Positions 6,987 to 10,209 of a stretch of DNA of 10,209 nt are shown here, in pieces. The stretch spans positions 1 to 10,209 of the forward strand of contig CAAEHZ010000196.1 in the NCBI GenBank assembly GCA_900755865.1, written 5' to 3'. This DNA is from Lachnospiraceae bacterium. GTDB lineage: Bacteria > Bacillota > Clostridia > Lachnospirales > Lachnospiraceae. The translations under genes and the position numbers were made by a program. The notes under the pieces were generated by a model. That model was not told where the DNA came from, made no database searches, and saw only the letters and a program-made list of their open reading frames with translations. Position 1 is the first letter of the stretch, and each line of letters starts with the position of its first letter.

Positions 6987-7015
6987 TTCATATCATACGG
7001 TGTTTTGGTTATAAT
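6987..7015 (+). promoter_or_regulatory. Rightward promoter interlocked with the leftward one
   Basis: TTCATA (6987-6992, 4 of 6), a 17-bp spacer and a perfect TATAAT (7010-7015) on the plus strand. Its -10 shares one base pair (7015) with the leftward -35, and its -35 shares one (6992) with the leftward -10. It could start an RNA near 7022 that reads into the 7133 gene. Confidence 0.45.
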
Positions 7016-7020
7016 GTCAA
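6992..7020 (-). promoter_or_regulatory. Strong sigma-A promoter for the 261-aa membrane protein gene
   Basis: On the minus strand a perfect TTGACA (7020-7015), a 17-bp spacer and TATGAT (6997-6992, 5 of 6). Transcription would start near 6985, about 53 nt before the start codon. The DNA coincides almost exactly with a rightward promoter-like pair on the other strand. Confidence 0.75.
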
Positions 7021-7061
7021 TGAACGGCAGATTACGGGATTCTAAAAAAAGAATAAAAAGT

Positions 7062-7090
7062 TTGCAACTTCAGACAAGTTGAGCTATCAT
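7062..7090 (+). promoter_or_regulatory. Proximal promoter of the 166-aa gene with an operator-like inverted repeat
   Basis: TTGCAA (7062-7067), a 17-bp spacer and TATCAT (7085-7090, 5 of 6), with a start near 7097. The spacer carries the inverted repeat CAACTT-5-AAGTTG (7065-7081), placed where a bound repressor would block polymerase. The ribosome binding site GGGAAAGGAA (7113-7122) follows before the ATG at 7133. Confidence 0.6.
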
Positions 7091-7132
7091 TAAAACAAAC
7101 AAAAGCGAGTACGGGAAAGGAACGGATACAAA

Positions 7133-7629
7133 ATGAGTGATGCTTATGTGGAATGTCTGGTAAAGGCAAAAACCCCATGGTGGGGAGGCTTTCTGAAGGT
7201 TGTTTTAATTGCACTGACAGTTCTTCTGGGGATTGTCATGTTTTTAACCATGAATGTTATCCTGCTGGTGATTACAGTGGCAGCAGGAGCTGGCGCATAT
7301 TTCATCAATCTGACAACGGATTTGGAATATGAATATCTTTATCTGGATAAGGAACTGACCATTGACAAGGTCATGGCAAAAACCAGGAGAAAACGTGTGG
7401 CAGTTTATCAGCTGGACAGAGTGGAAATTCTGGCACCGATAAAAAGCTATCACCTGGATAATTATAAGAACCGGGATACAAAGGCAAAGGATTACAGCAT
7501 CGGCTATGAGGAACAGCCGGATTTGCGTTATGTAATGTATTATGAAGGTGGAGAAAAGCTGATTTTAAGCCCCTCTCCGGAAATGATTAAGGTAATGAGA
7601 AATGTGGCACCCAGAAAGGTGTTCGCAGA

Positions 7630-7633
<4 letters not shown>
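7133..7633 (+). CDS. Small two-helix membrane protein (possibly DUF6106 family)
   Basis: The product is 166 aa. A short cytoplasmic start (MSDAYVECLVKAKTPWW) leads to a hydrophobic region at about 20-57 that can form two closely spaced membrane helices (LKVVLIALTVLLGIVMFL and VILLVITVAAGAGAYF). A cytoplasmic-looking domain follows with LTTDLEYEYLYLDKELTIDKVMAK and the basic KTRRKRVAVYQLDRVEILAPI. This layout and wording match, from memory, a conserved Lachnospiraceae family annotated as DUF6106; I cannot verify that here. The C-terminal domain has the look of a PH-like sheet, as in other short bacterial proteins with two N-terminal helices, but that is inference. Function is unknown. Its stop codon lies inside the -35 box of the guaB promoter, so the two genes are tightly packed and read-through into guaB is possible. 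Confidence 0.85.
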
Positions 7634-9169
<1,536 letters not shown>

Positions 9170-9189
9170 GAAAAACAGGAAACAGAGAG

Positions 9190-9225
9190 AGCGATACACT
9201 TGTCGAAGGTGTATCGTTCTTTTTT
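9190..9225 (+). terminator. Intrinsic terminator of guaB
   Basis: CGATACAC (9192-9199) pairs perfectly with GTGTATCG (9209-9216) around a 9-nt loop, and the stem can extend by one G-U and one A-U pair at its base. TTCTTTTTT (9217-9225) follows. It starts about 20 nt after the guaB stop. Confidence 0.92.
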
Positions 9226-9467
9226 GTGGACAGGGAGTGGCAATTATCATGATTTCTTCGGAACTGCCGGAATTCCTTGCGTGCGCGACAGGATTCCGGT
9301 GAAAATCAACGAGGGACTGCAAAAAAACGGAGGATACAGACCTGTAAAGAATTGTCGGAGAATAGGGGAAACTGGCGGAAAACAGGGATGAATTGACGAA
9401 AGTAATAGGGAATAAGTACTGTTTTTGTAGAAAAATGCATAAAATATTGTATCAATTTGGAGAAATA
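9226..9467. other. Non-coding stretch with one imperfect hairpin
   Basis: I find no gene here: the open frames are short, lack a good ribosome binding site and show no recognisable protein. The only structure I see is an imperfect inverted repeat, CCGGAATTCC (9267-9276) with GGATTCCGG (9291-9299). It forms a stem of about 10 bp with one bulged T and a loop of about 14 nt, and lacks a T-tract on either strand. The end of the stretch (from about 9400) becomes AT-rich, as expected upstream of a promoter. Confidence 0.55.
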
Positions 9468-9476
9468 TGCTACAAT
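9468..9476 (+). promoter_or_regulatory. Extended -10 promoter of the sensor-like gene
   Basis: TGC followed by TACAAT (9468-9476) is a good extended -10 element. The -35 region is poor: TTGTAT at 9447-9452 with an 18-bp spacer is the best candidate. Transcription would begin near 9483. Confidence 0.6.
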
Positions 9477-9493
9477 GTACACATTGACGAGGG

Positions 9494-9508
9494 TCCCCTG
9501 TGAGGGGG
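9494..9508 (+). other. 5' leader hairpin just before the ribosome binding site
   Basis: CCCCT (9495-9499) and AGGGG (9503-9507) pair around a GTG triloop, with a possible T9494-G9508 pair. The hairpin ends 2 nt before the ribosome binding site AAGGAG (9511-9516) and begins about 11 nt after the likely transcript start. It could stabilise the 5' end or tune ribosome access. Confidence 0.55.
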
Positions 9509-9523
9509 AAAAGGAGATACTGA

Positions 9524-10209
9524 GTGCAGGTTGAAAATATATTGGGATTGATACAGGAAGAGGAATTACAGTATTTACAGGAAGAATTTTGCCAGGTAAC
9601 AGGTGTGTGTGCCTGTTGCCTGGATAGAAACGGGAAAAAGATTACAGTGATTTCCGGAACAGAGGAACAGAAAAAGCAGTTTATAAAGTACGAGGCGGAG
9701 AAAAGCTTTTCCGGTATTCTGGAACGGGTGGAAGAGGGCTCGCTGGAGGATTTGGCAGTGGAAGAGCTTCCGGAGGGCGGGAGCGGGGCGTCCATTGCAA
9801 TCAGAATCAGCGGAAAAACCATGCTGTACTGGCTGGGACTTTTTTACGGGGAAAAAGACAGATTTTTTCCTATACTGGATTTACTGCGGGACAGCAGTAT
9901 TACTCTTTTAAGAAACAAGATTTCCTGCTTCAGTGCGGAGGCGGAAAGCCGCAGAAGCCGTTTTGCAGAGCTGGAAATGGAACGGAATCTGCATACGATA
10001 GAGGCAACGACTCAGATTGTGCAGCTTCTGGACAGCGAAGAGCGGATGGAAAAAATCATGGATAAGTGGCTCCGGGTGCTGGGAGAGCATCTGAAGGTGG
10101 ATTCTGCAGTGATTTTTTATCTGTACCGGGAAAAGGGAACAATGGATGTTGCCTTTGAATGGCTGGCGGAGGGGAAGCTGTCCTATTTTGACCGTACCAG
10201 AAATCAGCC
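9524..10209 (+). CDS. GAF-type signalling protein, N-terminal part (cut by window edge)
   Basis: An open frame of 228 complete codons runs from GTG 9524 to the window edge. AAGGAG (9511-9516) sits 7 nt upstream, which fixes this start; ATG-only searching would miss it. Residues 1-120 are a soluble domain beginning LGLIQEEELQYLQEEFCQVTG, then CACCLDRNGKKITVISG. That pattern (helix, TG, short strands, LDxNG) recalls PocR/PAS-like sensory domains of clostridial regulators. Four Cys lie within ten residues (23, 29, 31, 32). Residues about 140-175 are charged and helical, probably a coiled coil (AEAESRRSRFAELEMERNL). From about 180, EERMEKIMDKWLRVLGEHLKVDSAVIFYL has the wording of a GAF domain. 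No membrane helix is seen, so it is probably cytoplasmic. The missing C-terminus likely carries the output module (GGDEF, EAL, HD-GYP, kinase or phosphatase); I cannot tell which. Confidence 0.8.
   Translation, partial: MQVENILGLIQEEELQYLQEEFCQVTGVCACCLDRNGKKITVISGTEEQKKQFIKYEAEKSFSGILERVEEGSLEDLAVEELPEGGSGASIAIRISGKTMLYWLGLFYGEKDRFFPILDLLRDSSITLLRNKISCFSAEAESRRSRFAELEMERNLHTIEATTQIVQLLDSEERMEKIMDKWLRVLGEHLKVDSAVIFYLYREKGTMDVAFEWLAEGKLSYFDRTRNQ

Noticed and set aside
9247..9822. Minus-strand open frame (191 codons) over the gap and sensor gene
   Set aside because: It overlaps the supported GTG-started coding frame on the other strand and its translation (Ser/Pro-rich start, Cys/Phe-rich middle) looks like antisense noise.

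Overview
The window looks like chromosomal DNA of a low-to-mid-GC Bacillota, most likely a Lachnospiraceae-type Clostridia. The reasons are strong AGGAGG ribosome binding sites, a T-box leader, the indirect (transamidation) route to amide aminoacyl-tRNAs, near-consensus sigma-A promoters, and two small membrane proteins of a kind common in that family. I see no insertion sequence, phage gene, CRISPR array or tRNA/rRNA gene. Most of the window is core metabolism.

Layout. Positions 1-605 (minus) hold the N-terminal part of an uncharacterised membrane protein that runs off the left edge. Positions 606-1104 hold two divergent promoters and a long T-box riboswitch ending in a clear terminator. The T-box precedes a four-gene plus-strand operon: aspartyl-tRNA synthetase (aspS), gatC, gatA and gatB. 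A membrane-anchored protein of unknown function (6147-6932, minus) converges on gatB with only 5 bp between the stop codons. Around 6987-7020 two promoters on opposite strands occupy the same DNA. A small plus-strand membrane protein (7133-7633) follows, then guaB (7712-9169) with its own promoter and terminator. A non-coding stretch of about 300 bp leads to a GTG-started sensor-like protein at 9524 that is cut by the right edge.

How the genes fit together. AspRS and GatCAB make a pathway: AspRS charges Asp onto tRNA (probably also tRNA-Asn), and GatCAB amidates misacylated Asp-tRNA-Asn and/or Glu-tRNA-Gln. My hand fold of the T-box Stem I places the triplet AAC (Asn) in the specifier position, inside a GAAC string that also reads GAA (Glu). 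The operon is therefore probably switched on when charged tRNA-Asn runs short, with possible dual tRNA sensing of the kind described for the Clostridium acetobutylicum transamidation operon. The AspRS departs from the usual signature at several conserved sites and may be a paralogue dedicated to tRNA-Asn. This leader plus synthetase is the most interesting part of the window. guaB is ordinary IMP dehydrogenase, and the remaining membrane and sensor proteins cannot be given a function from sequence alone.
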